Assembly (NCBI RefSeq): GCF_000813965.1
Contig: NZ_JWLI01000005.1
Coordinates: forward strand, 186,001-250,000
Length of the DNA stretch: 64,000 nucleotides
Source: Leisingera sp. ANG-M7
Lineage (GTDB): Bacteria; Pseudomonadota; Alphaproteobacteria; Rhodobacterales; Rhodobacteraceae
Direction of reading: 5' to 3'
Made by a program: the position numbers and the translations under genes. This document shows, piece after piece, positions 26,189 through 33,680 of the stretch. The notes beneath the pieces were generated by a model. That model was not told the origin of the DNA. It searched no databases and saw only the letters and a list, made by a program, of their open reading frames with translations. Within the stretch, counting starts at the first letter, position 1; each line of letters opens with the position of its first letter.

Positions 26189-27004
26189 TCAGACTTTCAA
26201 TGTTTCTGTGGAAGAAAAGAACATCGCCTGGCTGACGGCAGAACGGACTTGCTCTTCGGTGTAGGGTTTGGAAATCAGGAAGGCCGGTTCGGGGCCTTCC
26301 CCGGTCAGCAGGCGCTCGGGGTAGGCGGTGATGAAAATAACCGGGCGGTCGCCGTGTTTTTCCAGAATGCCGTTCACGGCGTCAATGCCGCTGGAATTGT
26401 CGGCCAGCTGGATATCAGAAAGCACAAGATCGGAGGGGGCGCCGGATGCCAGCTCCATTGCCTGAGCCTCGGTACGGGCGATGCCGGTGACACTATGGCC
26501 CATACCCGTAACAATCGCTTCCAGGTCCATGGCAATAACGGCCTCGTCCTCGATGATCATCACCCGGCCTGCAGTGGCGCGCGACATTTCCTCGTAAGCG
26601 ATTGAAATCAGATCAGAGGCCTCATCTTCACTGACCCCCATAATAACACCGGTGCTGGCAGCACTGAATTCCTCGATGGTGTGCAGCAGCAGCGCCTCAC
26701 GGGTGTTCGGTGTCAACTGGCGCAGATGCCTTTGCGCTTTGGCGGCAAGCCCGGTATCGGTCTCATCTTCGCCTGCCGGTGCCCCGGTGGAAGACCAGAT
26801 TGCGTGAAAGACCCGGAATAAGGCTGCCTTGGGTGACAGGCTGCTGTCATATTCGGTTTCCCCTGCCAGGATCGCTTCCAGCGCCGCCATGGCATATTTA
26901 TCGCCGCTGCTCTGGCTGCCGGTCAGCGCACGCGCATAGCGGCGCAGATAGGGCAGGTTGGCGCCAATCTGGCTGGCGATCAGTTCTCCCGATTGAGCGG
27001 TCAT
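26189..27004 (-). CDS. phyR: PhyR, anti-anti-sigma response regulator of the general stress response
   Basis: 271 residues: an ECF-sigma-like domain (about 1-130) without DNA-binding function, then a receiver domain with the acidic pair in MIIEDEAVIAMD, the phosphoacceptor Asp in LVLSDIQLAD and the Lys in FLISKPYT. When phosphorylated, PhyR binds NepR and frees EcfG (established mechanism). It is divergent from nepR-ecfG-phyK. The start codon is preceded by AAAGGAACG. I found no clear EcfG promoter on its own strand. Confidence 0.95.
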   Translation of the reverse strand: MTAQSGELIASQIGANLPYLRRYARALTGSQSSGDKYAMAALEAILAGETEYDSSLSPKAALFRVFHAIWSSTGAPAGEDETDTGLAAKAQRHLRQLTPNTREALLLHTIEEFSAASTGVIMGVSEDEASDLISIAYEEMSRATAGRVMIIEDEAVIAMDLEAIVTGMGHSVTGIARTEAQAMELASGAPSDLVLSDIQLADNSSGIDAVNGILEKHGDRPVIFITAYPERLLTGEGPEPAFLISKPYTEEQVRSAVSQAMFFSSTETLKV

Positions 27005-27035
27005 TGTGCGACGTTCCTTTTTTTACAATATATAT

Positions 27036-27060
27036 GGAACTATACGCACCGTCGCGCGTT
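27036..27060 (+). promoter_or_regulatory. EcfG promoter of nepR-ecfG-phyK
   Basis: GGAAC-N16-CGTT, a full consensus match located in the phyR-nepR spacer and reading towards nepR. It indicates positive autoregulation of the sigma factor operon. Confidence 0.85.
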
Positions 27061-27096
27061 TGGTTCCAGAAACTGCGCAAAAAATTGATGGATCGC

Positions 27097-27291
27097 ATGA
27101 CACAGCCACAACGTGCCCGGCCCCGGAATGAGCAGGCCGACCGCGAAATCGACGAAAACCTCAAGCGGGCGTTCGAACAGGTCGCCAGTGAACCGGTGCC
27201 GGACCGCTTCACTGACCTGTTGAAACAACTGAAGGAAAAAGAGACACTGGAAAAGGTGAAGCAGTCAGAGGAGAGCACCTCGAATGACTGA
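27097..27291 (+). CDS. nepR: NepR, anti-sigma factor for EcfG
   Basis: 64 residues. The conserved core is REIDENLKRAFEQ then PVPDRFTDLLKQL, the two helices that clamp EcfG or PhyR. Start is ATG 27097; ATG 27088 is an alternative adding three residues, and neither has a strong Shine-Dalgarno. The 3' end overlaps ecfG by eight bases, coupling their translation and helping hold the anti-sigma:sigma ratio. First gene of the EcfG-dependent operon. Confidence 0.9.
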   Translation: MTQPQRARPRNEQADREIDENLKRAFEQVASEPVPDRFTDLLKQLKEKETLEKVKQSEESTSND

Positions 27292-27841
27292 GACACAGCC
27301 TGATCCCAGGGACGACCTGGTCAACCATCTGGGCGCCCTGCGCGCCTTTGCCATCAGCCTGACCCGCAACAGCGCCACTGCCGATGACCTGGTGCAGGAC
27401 ACGCTGGTCAAGGCCTGGACCAACATCGAGAAATTCGAAGCAGGTTCCAATATGCGCGCCTGGCTCTTTACGATCCTGCGCAACACCTTTTATTCGCTGC
27501 GCCGCAAGCGCAAGCGTGAGGTCGAGGATGCCGACGGGGCACTGTCCGGCGGTCTGGCGCAAAAACCCGATCACGACGGCCGGCTTCACATGCGCGATTT
27601 TCAGGCTGCATTCGCCCAACTGAACGATGAGCAGCGCGAGGCCCTGGTGCTGGTCGGCGCAGGTGGGTTTTCCTATGATGAGGCCGCCGAAATGTGCGGT
27701 GTCAAAACCGGCACCATAAAAAGCCGGGTGAACCGTGCCCGTGCCCGTCTGGCTGAGCTGATGGATCTGGACGAAGACGGTCAGATTGAGCTGACCGACA
27801 CCGTGACAGCCGGAATTGTCGCGCAGCAGAGCGCCGCATGA
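27284..27841 (+). CDS. ecfG: EcfG family RNA polymerase sigma factor
   Basis: 185 residues. Region 2 has ADDLVQDTLVKAWTNI and FxxGSNMRAWLFTILRN in short blocks; region 4 has LNDEQREALVLVG and the HTH with GVKTGTIKSRVNRARARL. It directs RNA polymerase to GGAAC-N16/17-CGTT promoters, several of which are present around it. It overlaps nepR by eight bases and phyK by four (ATGA). EcfG is kept inactive by NepR until PhyR is phosphorylated. Confidence 0.95.
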   Translation: MTETQPDPRDDLVNHLGALRAFAISLTRNSATADDLVQDTLVKAWTNIEKFEAGSNMRAWLFTILRNTFYSLRRKRKREVEDADGALSGGLAQKPDHDGRLHMRDFQAAFAQLNDEQREALVLVGAGGFSYDEAAEMCGVKTGTIKSRVNRARARLAELMDLDEDGQIELTDTVTAGIVAQQSAA

Positions 27842-29610
27842 TTTCAATGCCGCGGTTGCAGGCAGGGGGGCTTCTGGTCCGGCTCGCAGCGCTGATGACT
27901 TTTGCGCTACTGCCGCTGGGTTTGATCGCTCTCTATCAGACCAATGCTGTTGTTGATGAGGCCACCCGGCTGTCGCATGCGTCGCTGCTCGACCAGACCG
28001 AACGGGCGGCATCCAGGGAACGCGAACTGCTGCAGCGTGCTGGCGGCGCTACAGAAGGGGTCGCGGCGGCTATACTTCCGGTTCTGGACGACCGCCGCGC
28101 CTGCAGCAGTCTTCTGCAAGCTTTCACGGAGGGCCCGAACCCGTTCACCTTCGCGGCATTCATCACGCCGGATGGCCGGATGATTTGCGCATCTGATGGT
28201 AAGGCTCGGGACGTGTCTGAACGGTGGATGTATCTGAAAGCCCGCCAGACAGCGCAATTGTCCTTTGCTTTGGGCCGCGACTTGTTGGGAGAGGGCGGCT
28301 CGTTTCTGCTGGCCACCAGCCCGGTGCAGCGCGACGGCATTTTGCTGGGCTATGTATCCATAGCCATCCCGCACAAGGTCTCCGCAGCCGGTTCCGGCAA
28401 TAACTGGTCCGACCGGGGTATCCAGTATGTGACGGTCGACGGGCAGGGCGAAATTCTTTCATCCAGCGTGCCGGAACAGGAGGCGGCGCAAGTGCTGCCC
28501 GTTTCGGTACCGCGGCGGGACCTGCTGACGTTCACCGGGGAGACCTTTTTTGAGGATGACCGTTCGGGTAACGAAAGGTTCTTTGCTGTCAGTGAAATTC
28601 TTCCCGGCCAGGTTTCGGTGGTCGGAAGCTGGCCGGTGGAAAACGCCATGACCGCGGCCAGGAACCCGGCCTCCCTGATGACGATTGCTTTTCCGGTCTT
28701 GATGTGGCTTGCGGGCATTTCCGTGGCCATCCTTGGCCTGCAGCAAATGGTTATCCGCCATCTCAGCGCGCTGCGCCGCGCCATGCGCCGCTATGCTCTG
28801 GGGGAGCGTGAAGACCCCAGGCTGGAACTCTACAATCCGCCGCGGGAGTTTGAGGAAGCGGAACAATCCTTCAACAGGATGGTCGCCATCCTGAGCGAGG
28901 CAGAACGGCGGCGCGAGCTGGACCTGGAAGAAAAGACGATCCTGCTGCGCGAGGTGCACCACCGGGTCAAGAACAACCTTCAGCTGGTCGCCTCGATCAT
29001 GAACATGCAGGGCCGCACCGCACAGACGCCAGAGGCCCGCCGGATGCTGTCGCAGTTGCAGCGCCGGGTCCGGGGGCTGGCCACCATACACCGCAGCCTG
29101 AACACCAACCCGGATATCACAACCGTTGACAGCCGCGACCTGATCCAGGAGCTGATCTCGGAAATCGGATCGATGAACGCTGGAACGGGGCAGGAGATTG
29201 TGATTGAAACCAACCTCGCGCCCGTCCCGCTGAGCCAGGATCAAGGTGTCACGCTTTCAATGCTGGTGTCGGAGGCGATGACCAACGCAGTCAAGTATCT
29301 GGGCGTGCCTGATGGCGGACGCCCTCGGATTGATGTCTGTCTGCGAGAAACAGCGCCGGATTGGCTAGAGCTTGAAATCACCAACACCAAGGGGCAGCCG
29401 CTGGCCGCGGAGGATGAAGTCCTTCAGGGCACCGGCATTGGCGCGCGGCTGATGATGGCTTTTGCGGCACAGCTTGACGGCATTGCAAGTACCGGCGAGA
29501 CAGAGACGGCCTATACTTACCGGCTGGGCTTTCCAGTTGCCGTCGGAGCCGAGCCGCCAGCCGCAAAAGACAAAGAACAGGATCATGACGCAGAAGAACC
29601 CGCAGCATGA
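27838..29610 (+). CDS. PhyK-like sensor histidine kinase (HisKA_2/HWE type)
   Basis: 590 residues. A membrane helix near residues 12-33 is followed by an extracytoplasmic sensor region of about 240 residues (dCache-like), a second helix near 280-302, and a HAMP-like linker. The phosphoacceptor His is near residue 374 in EVHHRVKNNLQLVASI, the HisKA_2 signature, and the ATPase part contains LVSEAMTNAVKYLG and GTGIGARLM. Position beside PhyR and coupling to ecfG identify it as the probable kinase for PhyR. Translation overlaps ecfG by four bases. Confidence 0.9.
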   Translation: MISMPRLQAGGLLVRLAALMTFALLPLGLIALYQTNAVVDEATRLSHASLLDQTERAASRERELLQRAGGATEGVAAAILPVLDDRRACSSLLQAFTEGPNPFTFAAFITPDGRMICASDGKARDVSERWMYLKARQTAQLSFALGRDLLGEGGSFLLATSPVQRDGILLGYVSIAIPHKVSAAGSGNNWSDRGIQYVTVDGQGEILSSSVPEQEAAQVLPVSVPRRDLLTFTGETFFEDDRSGNERFFAVSEILPGQVSVVGSWPVENAMTAARNPASLMTIAFPVLMWLAGISVAILGLQQMVIRHLSALRRAMRRYALGEREDPRLELYNPPREFEEAEQSFNRMVAILSEAERRRELDLEEKTILLREVHHRVKNNLQLVASIMNMQGRTAQTPEARRMLSQLQRRVRGLATIHRSLNTNPDITTVDSRDLIQELISEIGSMNAGTGQEIVIETNLAPVPLSQDQGVTLSMLVSEAMTNAVKYLGVPDGGRPRIDVCLRETAPDWLELEITNTKGQPLAAEDEVLQGTGIGARLMMAFAAQLDGIASTGETETAYTYRLGFPVAVGAEPPAAKDKEQDHDAEEPAA

Positions 29611-31072
29611 TGACGCCAGCTGCCCGGAATTTTCAGTTCTGGTCACGGCCGAACAGGCCTGGCCGGCTTTTGAGGGGGCGGTGCTGGAAGCCAAGAATGA
29701 AATCAGCGCGAGCTTCCGGCTGTTCGATTTCACTACCAAGCTGCTAAGCCCGGACGCCAGGAAGACAGGCGAAACCTGGGCAGAACTGATCGCGGACGCT
29801 CTGCGCCGCGGCGTGCGCGTCCGCCTGGTGGTCAGCGACTTTGACCCGGTGATGGCGGCCCCGCTGCATGCGGCTGCGCAAAACACGCTTGCCCAGGCCA
29901 GGGAGATTGCCAGCGGACTTGCGCCGGAGGCAGCCGCGCGCCTGTCGGTGACCGCGGCTCTGCATCCGGCGCAGGCTGGCCTGCTGCCGCGGCTGGCTTT
30001 TTCGCCTTTCGTGATCCGCAAGCTTCGCAAACTTCCGCGGCGTCTCAGGCCTTCCGCCGCGAGCCGCAGTCTGCCGCAGCTCTTTCCTGTCTCTCATCAT
30101 CAGAAGGTTGCGGTGATCGACCGTCAGGTTCTCTACATTGGCGGGCTGGATCAGAACCACCGCCGTTGGGACACCACCGCCCACGACCAGCCTGCGTTCA
30201 AAACATGGGCGGATGTGCAATTGCTGTTGCGCGGCCCCGAGGCTGAGGAAGCCGCTGAACATCTCGACAGCTTTCTGGAGGACATTGCCGGTCGCAGACT
30301 GCCGCCTGCACGCAAGCACATCCGCCGCACCTTGTCGGTTCCGCGCCGTGCAGGCTTCTGGACGCTGTCGCCAAAGACGGTTCTGCGCGAAATCGAGGAA
30401 GATCACCTGGCCGCTTTTGCCGCTGCCCGCCGCCTGATCTATCTGGAAACCCAGTTTTTGCGTTCCAGTGTCATTGCCCGCGGGCTGGCAGATGCTGCCC
30501 GCCGCAATCCCGAATTGTCGCTGATCCTCATTCTTCCCGGTCTGCCGGAAGATGTTGCCTTCGACGGCAATCAGGAACTTGATGCCCGCTATGGCATGGC
30601 TCTGCAGGCGGAGGCGCTTGAGACCGTGAGTTCAGCCTTCGGGTCCCGCGCATGTATCGCCAGCCCGGTGCAGCGCCGGATGGCTGCGCGGGATGCGCCG
30701 TCGACCCTGGCAGGCTCTCCGCTGATTTACGTGCACAGCAAGGCGCTCATCACCGACCGGGATTTTGCCCTGGTGGGGTCAGCCAATCTCAACGGGCGCT
30801 CTATGCGCTGGGATACCGAGGCAGCTTTGCGCATCACTGGCAGGGACCGGATCGGGCAGCTCTGGCAGGTGCTGGCCCGGCACTGGTGGCAGGAGGACTT
30901 GCCGGAGGAGGCATTGGATCCGGCCAGCGCTGCCGCCTGGTGGCAGCAGGAAATCCGCCGCAACCAGGTGCGCCGCCCCGAGGCCAGGCGCGGGCTGCTG
31001 GTCCCGCACCAGCCGGACAGGATGGCAGAACTGCAGCAGCCCCTGCCGGGTGCTACGGAAGACATTGTCTGA
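29585..31072 (+). CDS. Phospholipase D-like protein
   Basis: 495 residues from the ATG at 29585, inside the last 26 bases of the kinase gene. Two HxK(x)4D motifs are present: HHQKVAVID near residue 170 and VHSKALITD near 382, the second followed by LVGSANLNGRSMRWDTE. This is the two-domain PLD family, which includes cardiolipin synthases and phosphatidyl transferases. There is no membrane anchor or signal peptide visible, so a cytosolic or peripheral role is likely. The overlap places it in the nepR-ecfG-phyK transcript, suggesting that phospholipid turnover is part of this stress response (inference). Confidence 0.87.
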   Translation: MTQKNPQHDDASCPEFSVLVTAEQAWPAFEGAVLEAKNEISASFRLFDFTTKLLSPDARKTGETWAELIADALRRGVRVRLVVSDFDPVMAAPLHAAAQNTLAQAREIASGLAPEAAARLSVTAALHPAQAGLLPRLAFSPFVIRKLRKLPRRLRPSAASRSLPQLFPVSHHQKVAVIDRQVLYIGGLDQNHRRWDTTAHDQPAFKTWADVQLLLRGPEAEEAAEHLDSFLEDIAGRRLPPARKHIRRTLSVPRRAGFWTLSPKTVLREIEEDHLAAFAAARRLIYLETQFLRSSVIARGLADAARRNPELSLILILPGLPEDVAFDGNQELDARYGMALQAEALETVSSAFGSRACIASPVQRRMAARDAPSTLAGSPLIYVHSKALITDRDFALVGSANLNGRSMRWDTEAALRITGRDRIGQLWQVLARHWWQEDLPEEALDPASAAAWWQQEIRRNQVRRPEARRGLLVPHQPDRMAELQQPLPGATEDIV

Positions 31073-31136
31073 CTGGCACTGTCTTCTGCCACGGGTGCCC
31101 AAGAGCTTTGCAAATAAGAGTTCATGCGCATGAAAA

Positions 31137-31166
31137 AGGCCCGGTGCAGCAATGCACCGGGCCTTC
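31137..31166. terminator. Intrinsic terminator between PLD and entericidin-like genes
   Basis: A perfect 13-base stem AAGGCCCGGTGCA with a GCAA loop. T5 follows on the minus strand, so it mainly ends the minus-strand pair; it may also stop transcripts from the PLD side. Confidence 0.85.
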
Positions 31167-31191
31167 AGGACGGGAGGAAATTCCGTAAGCC

Positions 31192-31317
31192 TTATAGAGC
31201 TTCCTGCGATTCCTCGGTGATTTCGTTGCCAAGGTTCGACACATCCCTGCCGAAACCTTCTGCAGTCTCGCAGGCCGCCAGGCCCGCCATTGCAAGCATA
31301 GCTATCAGGATACGCAT
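31192..31317 (-). CDS. Entericidin-like small lipoprotein
   Basis: 41 residues from the ATG at 31317 with AAGGAGGCCAAC upstream. A signal sequence ends in the lipobox LAAC (Cys near residue 16), and the mature part ETAEGFGRDVSNLGNEITEES matches the EcnA/EcnB entericidin family in tone and length. It lies ten bases after the exported protein gene and shares its EcfG promoter. Entericidins are stress-induced envelope lipoproteins of uncertain toxicity. Confidence 0.8.
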   Translation of the reverse strand: MRILIAMLAMAGLAACETAEGFGRDVSNLGNEITEESQEAL

Positions 31318-31327
31318 GTTGGCCTCC

Positions 31328-31816
31328 TTATTGCAGTTTCGAGGCCACATTGCCGGCAAATGCATCAATGACGGCATTGTAGAACAAGTCGCTGTCAACG
31401 GTCACGGCTGCGGGATCGGTGCCTTCAGGATAGTAGGCGTTCAGCTGGTCCGCGGACACGGTCAGGTCATAGCGCATATCCTTGGAGGCGTCGGCCATAT
31501 CGATGTCCACATCGCCCTTCAGCACCCATTCGCCGACACCCAGTGCCTGCTCGAAATTGCTGGCCAGGGCCACCGAGTCGATCTCCACATGGATTTCTGC
31601 CGTGTCCTCAGCACCGGCTTCCGCGATCTGGCCCACCAGCTTCTCTGCCAGCGCGGTTTCCAGGTCGGTTTCGAGGCTGGTCCAGACTTTTGCAGCCGGA
31701 TAGTTCTCAACCGCGCTCAGGTCAGCGGTCACGTCGATTTCGGAAACCATGGAACCAGCGGTGGCGGCGGTGGCCATGGCGGTAACAAGAGCAGTGGTGC
31801 GGATCAGATGTTTCAT
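31328..31816 (-). CDS. Exported hypothetical protein, 162 residues
   Basis: ATG 31816 with GGAAAGGAACATC upstream. Residues 1-20 form a signal peptide (MKHLIRTTALVTAMATAATAG). The mature domain is acidic and strand-rich, with ALAEKLVGQIAEAG and VLKGDVDIDMADASKDMRYDLTV recognisable only in short pieces; I do not recognise the family. An EcfG promoter with a 17-base spacer lies 49 bases upstream. It forms a two-gene unit with the entericidin-like lipoprotein, suggesting envelope protection under stress. Confidence 0.78.
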   Translation of the reverse strand: MKHLIRTTALVTAMATAATAGSMVSEIDVTADLSAVENYPAAKVWTSLETDLETALAEKLVGQIAEAGAEDTAEIHVEIDSVALASNFEQALGVGEWVLKGDVDIDMADASKDMRYDLTVSADQLNAYYPEGTDPAAVTVDSDLFYNAVIDAFAGNVASKLQ

Positions 31817-31864
31817 CGTCGATGTTCCTTTCCTGTTGTGTCCCTCTTGGGGATGCACCGACAG

Positions 31865-31890
31865 AACGCACCGAGCAGACGAAAGGTTCC
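31865..31890 (-). promoter_or_regulatory. EcfG promoter of the exported protein/entericidin unit
   Basis: Minus-strand GGAAC-N17-CGTT, full consensus with the longer permitted spacer. It is back to back with the exoD promoter, 66 bases away. Confidence 0.75.
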
Positions 31891-31956
31891 TGCAAAATTC
31901 CGGCAAGCGGTCCGGCTACCCTTGGATAGGCGGATTTCCGCGAAAATCAGGCGCTT

Positions 31957-31981
31957 GGAACTCCAGACGGGCAGCCGCGTT
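31957..31981 (+). promoter_or_regulatory. EcfG promoter of exoD
   Basis: GGAAC-N16-CGTT, full consensus, ending 36 bases before the exoD start codon. Confidence 0.8.
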
Positions 31982-32017
31982 GCCCCTGTAAACCGGAGCG
32001 CCAGTGAAAGGGACAAA

Positions 32018-32605
32018 ATGACATCAGCGAAACAGCCTGTTGAACATGTGCTGAAGGAAACCAGCAACCTTGCGCGCAGAAACCGCGGCGGTATCACCGT
32101 CAGCCGGTTTGCTGAGGAACTGGGGCAGAGTTCGCTTCCGGCGGTGCTAGCCGTCCCGGCCATGGCTGTGGTTACGCCGCTCAGCGGGGTGCCGCTGTTC
32201 TCCTCCGCCTGCGGTGCGCTGATCTGCCTGATCTCGGCCCAAATGCTGATGGGGCGGCAGCACCTGTGGATCCCCGGCTGGTTGGGCCGCCGCAGGATCA
32301 AGGCTGATGCCGTGCGCAAAGGGGCGGCAGCCTTACGCGGAAGCGTGCGCTGGCTGGACCGTCATTCGGGCAAGCGGCTGGTATTGCTGACCCGCCAGCC
32401 CTTTCTTACGGTCATCCAGGCTGTATGCCTGATCTGCGGTGCCCTGATGCCCCTGTTGGAAATTGTCCCGTTTTCGTCGTCGGTGCTGGGCAGCATTGTC
32501 AGCCTCCTGGCAGTGGCCATGCTGACCCGCGACGGGCTGATTGCATTGCTCACGCTTTCTGCGCTCTTTGCCGCAGCCGCTGCGTTCGCGGCGGGACTTA
32601 TTTGA
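32018..32605 (+). CDS. ExoD family membrane protein
   Basis: 195 residues from the ATG at 32018 (GAAAGGGAC upstream). ExoD-type core: an amphipathic N-terminal RRNRGGITVSRFAEELG, then hydrophobic segments with PAVLAVPAMAVVTPLSGVP and a central LMGRQHLWIPGWLGRR motif, and three C-terminal helices. ExoD affects exopolysaccharide production and alkaline tolerance in rhizobia (family knowledge). The perfect EcfG promoter ties it to the stress regulon. A hairpin follows at 32633. Confidence 0.88.
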   Translation: MTSAKQPVEHVLKETSNLARRNRGGITVSRFAEELGQSSLPAVLAVPAMAVVTPLSGVPLFSSACGALICLISAQMLMGRQHLWIPGWLGRRRIKADAVRKGAAALRGSVRWLDRHSGKRLVLLTRQPFLTVIQAVCLICGALMPLLEIVPFSSSVLGSIVSLLAVAMLTRDGLIALLTLSALFAAAAAFAAGLI

Positions 32606-32632
32606 CTGCCATGCGCTGCAGCCAGACGCCAA

Positions 32633-32662
32633 AAGACCGGGCTCCATCGGGAACCCGGTCTT
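32633..32662. terminator. Hairpin between exoD and the PRC-barrel gene
   Basis: AAGACCGGG and CCCGGTCTT arms around a 12-base middle. The gene ends converge here; the T-run is clearer on the minus strand. Confidence 0.7.
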
Positions 32663-32782
32663 GCAGGCCGCTTGGCAATGACATTCCCCGGGGCGCCGGT
32701 ACGAGGCAGGAAACCGGAACCAGGGAAGACAAACAAACGGCGGTGATCATGGCGGCCAGCAGGCTGCCACGAATCCCAGATC

Positions 32783-33346
32783 TTATCCCGGCTGGTAGTC
32801 CGGCAGGGATTCCAGTTGCTCGCGTGTCAGATGGGTAATGACACGCACATCGCTTGCGGTTTGCACGATCTCGATATCCCCCATCGAAAGTTCAACCGGC
32901 TTTTCGCCGATACCCAGAAACCCGCCCACATCGATGATCACCGCTTCGACGCCACCGTTGGTGTTCACCACAACCTGCGAGAGCTCGCCAATATGCTTGT
33001 CCTTGGCGTCATAGGCCGGGGCTCCGGTCAGCTCTGACGCAGTGACCTCATTCATGCCCAATGGCTCCATCGCAGGCCCGTCTGCGTCAGGGATCAGCGC
33101 CGAAAGGCCGCCCTCCGAAGCAGTGTCGCCGCTGAGCGGGCTGATTGCGGCTTCAGTACCTGTCTGCAGCGGCGCAAACTCAGCCTTGGCTTCGCCCATT
33201 GCGCCGCCTCCGGCGGTGGCGCCGGCTGTCGGCGTCTCAACCTGGGCACAACCCCCTGCATTGCCGGAAACGCCGCCGCCGGTGCCGGCAAAACCGGGAA
33301 CCGCAGCAGCGGTGATCAGTGAAGCCGAAAGCATAAGGTATTTCAT
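32783..33346 (-). CDS. PRC-barrel domain protein, exported
   Basis: 187 residues. Signal peptide 1-20 (ending VPGFAG), then a low-complexity Gly/Ala-rich linker up to about residue 95, then a PRC-barrel (about 100-175) with APAYDAKDKHIGELSQVVV, AVIIDVGGFLGIGEKPVELS and VITHLTREQLESLPDY in blocks. PRC-barrels often bind other proteins or RNA; secreted forms are common in alphaproteobacterial stress regulons. An EcfG-type element 51 bases upstream supports that here. Confidence 0.87.
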   Translation of the reverse strand: MKYLMLSASLITAAAVPGFAGTGGGVSGNAGGCAQVETPTAGATAGGGAMGEAKAEFAPLQTGTEAAISPLSGDTASEGGLSALIPDADGPAMEPLGMNEVTASELTGAPAYDAKDKHIGELSQVVVNTNGGVEAVIIDVGGFLGIGEKPVELSMGDIEIVQTASDVRVITHLTREQLESLPDYQPG

Positions 33347-33397
33347 AAGTTGATCTCCTGGGTGTTCCGCACTTCAGCGCGTGCAATACAGCCTCCC

Positions 33398-33422
33398 AAC
33401 CCGCGCCAACCGGAAAGGTTCC
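33398..33422 (-). promoter_or_regulatory. EcfG-type promoter of the PRC-barrel gene
   Basis: Minus-strand GGAAC-N16-GGTT, again the GGTT -10 variant shared with the two DUF1328 genes. Confidence 0.65.
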
Positions 33423-33605
33423 CGGAAACCCGGGATTTTCCAGAAAAACCGCAGGTATGAACTGCGGAGGAAACCGCTCCACCGTTGTATCTGCGGTCTC
33501 TGCGGCAACTTGCCTCTGGCAGCGCAGCAGGCACCGGCATAGGTGGCGGAGTGCCGCTCCCGGGTGCAAAATCGGGCCGGAAAACATGATTGTGTGATAC
33601 GCTTT

Positions 33606-33619
33606 TTGATCCACGTCAA
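33606..33619 (+). promoter_or_regulatory. FNR/FnrL box upstream of ccoG
   Basis: TTGAT-CCAC-GTCAA, one base off the symmetric FNR consensus TTGAT-N4-ATCAA. It is centred about 68 bases before the ccoG start. Low-oxygen control of cbb3 oxidase genes by FnrL is known in Rhodobacter. Confidence 0.75.
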
Positions 33620-33680
33620 AGTTCTGGCACTTTGCTTCTGTGACAAGGGCGGCAGCACTGCCACAAAACGGAGAGAGTCC

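Larger units (their letters stand above)
33347..33680. other. 334-bp intergenic region between PRC-barrel gene and ccoG
   Basis: No gene. It holds the EcfG-type element of the PRC-barrel gene (33398-33422) and the FNR-type box ahead of ccoG (33606-33619). The middle part shows only short shadow frames. Confidence 0.6.

Noticed and set aside
27001-27060. EcfG promoter on the minus strand for phyR
   Set aside because: A GGAAC occurs 13-17 bases before the phyR start, too close to be a -35, and no AACG/AACC partner at 16-17 bases was found for the other GTTCC.
31124-32017. Open frame on the plus strand upstream of and in frame with exoD
   Set aside because: It lies opposite two genes with signal peptides and its sequence is not protein-like; exoD has its own promoter and ribosome site just before 32018.
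32606-32782. Possible 50-60 residue minus-strand frame with a hydrophobic start between exoD and the PRC-barrel gene
   Set aside because: The strong hairpin lies inside it and no family resemblance was seen.
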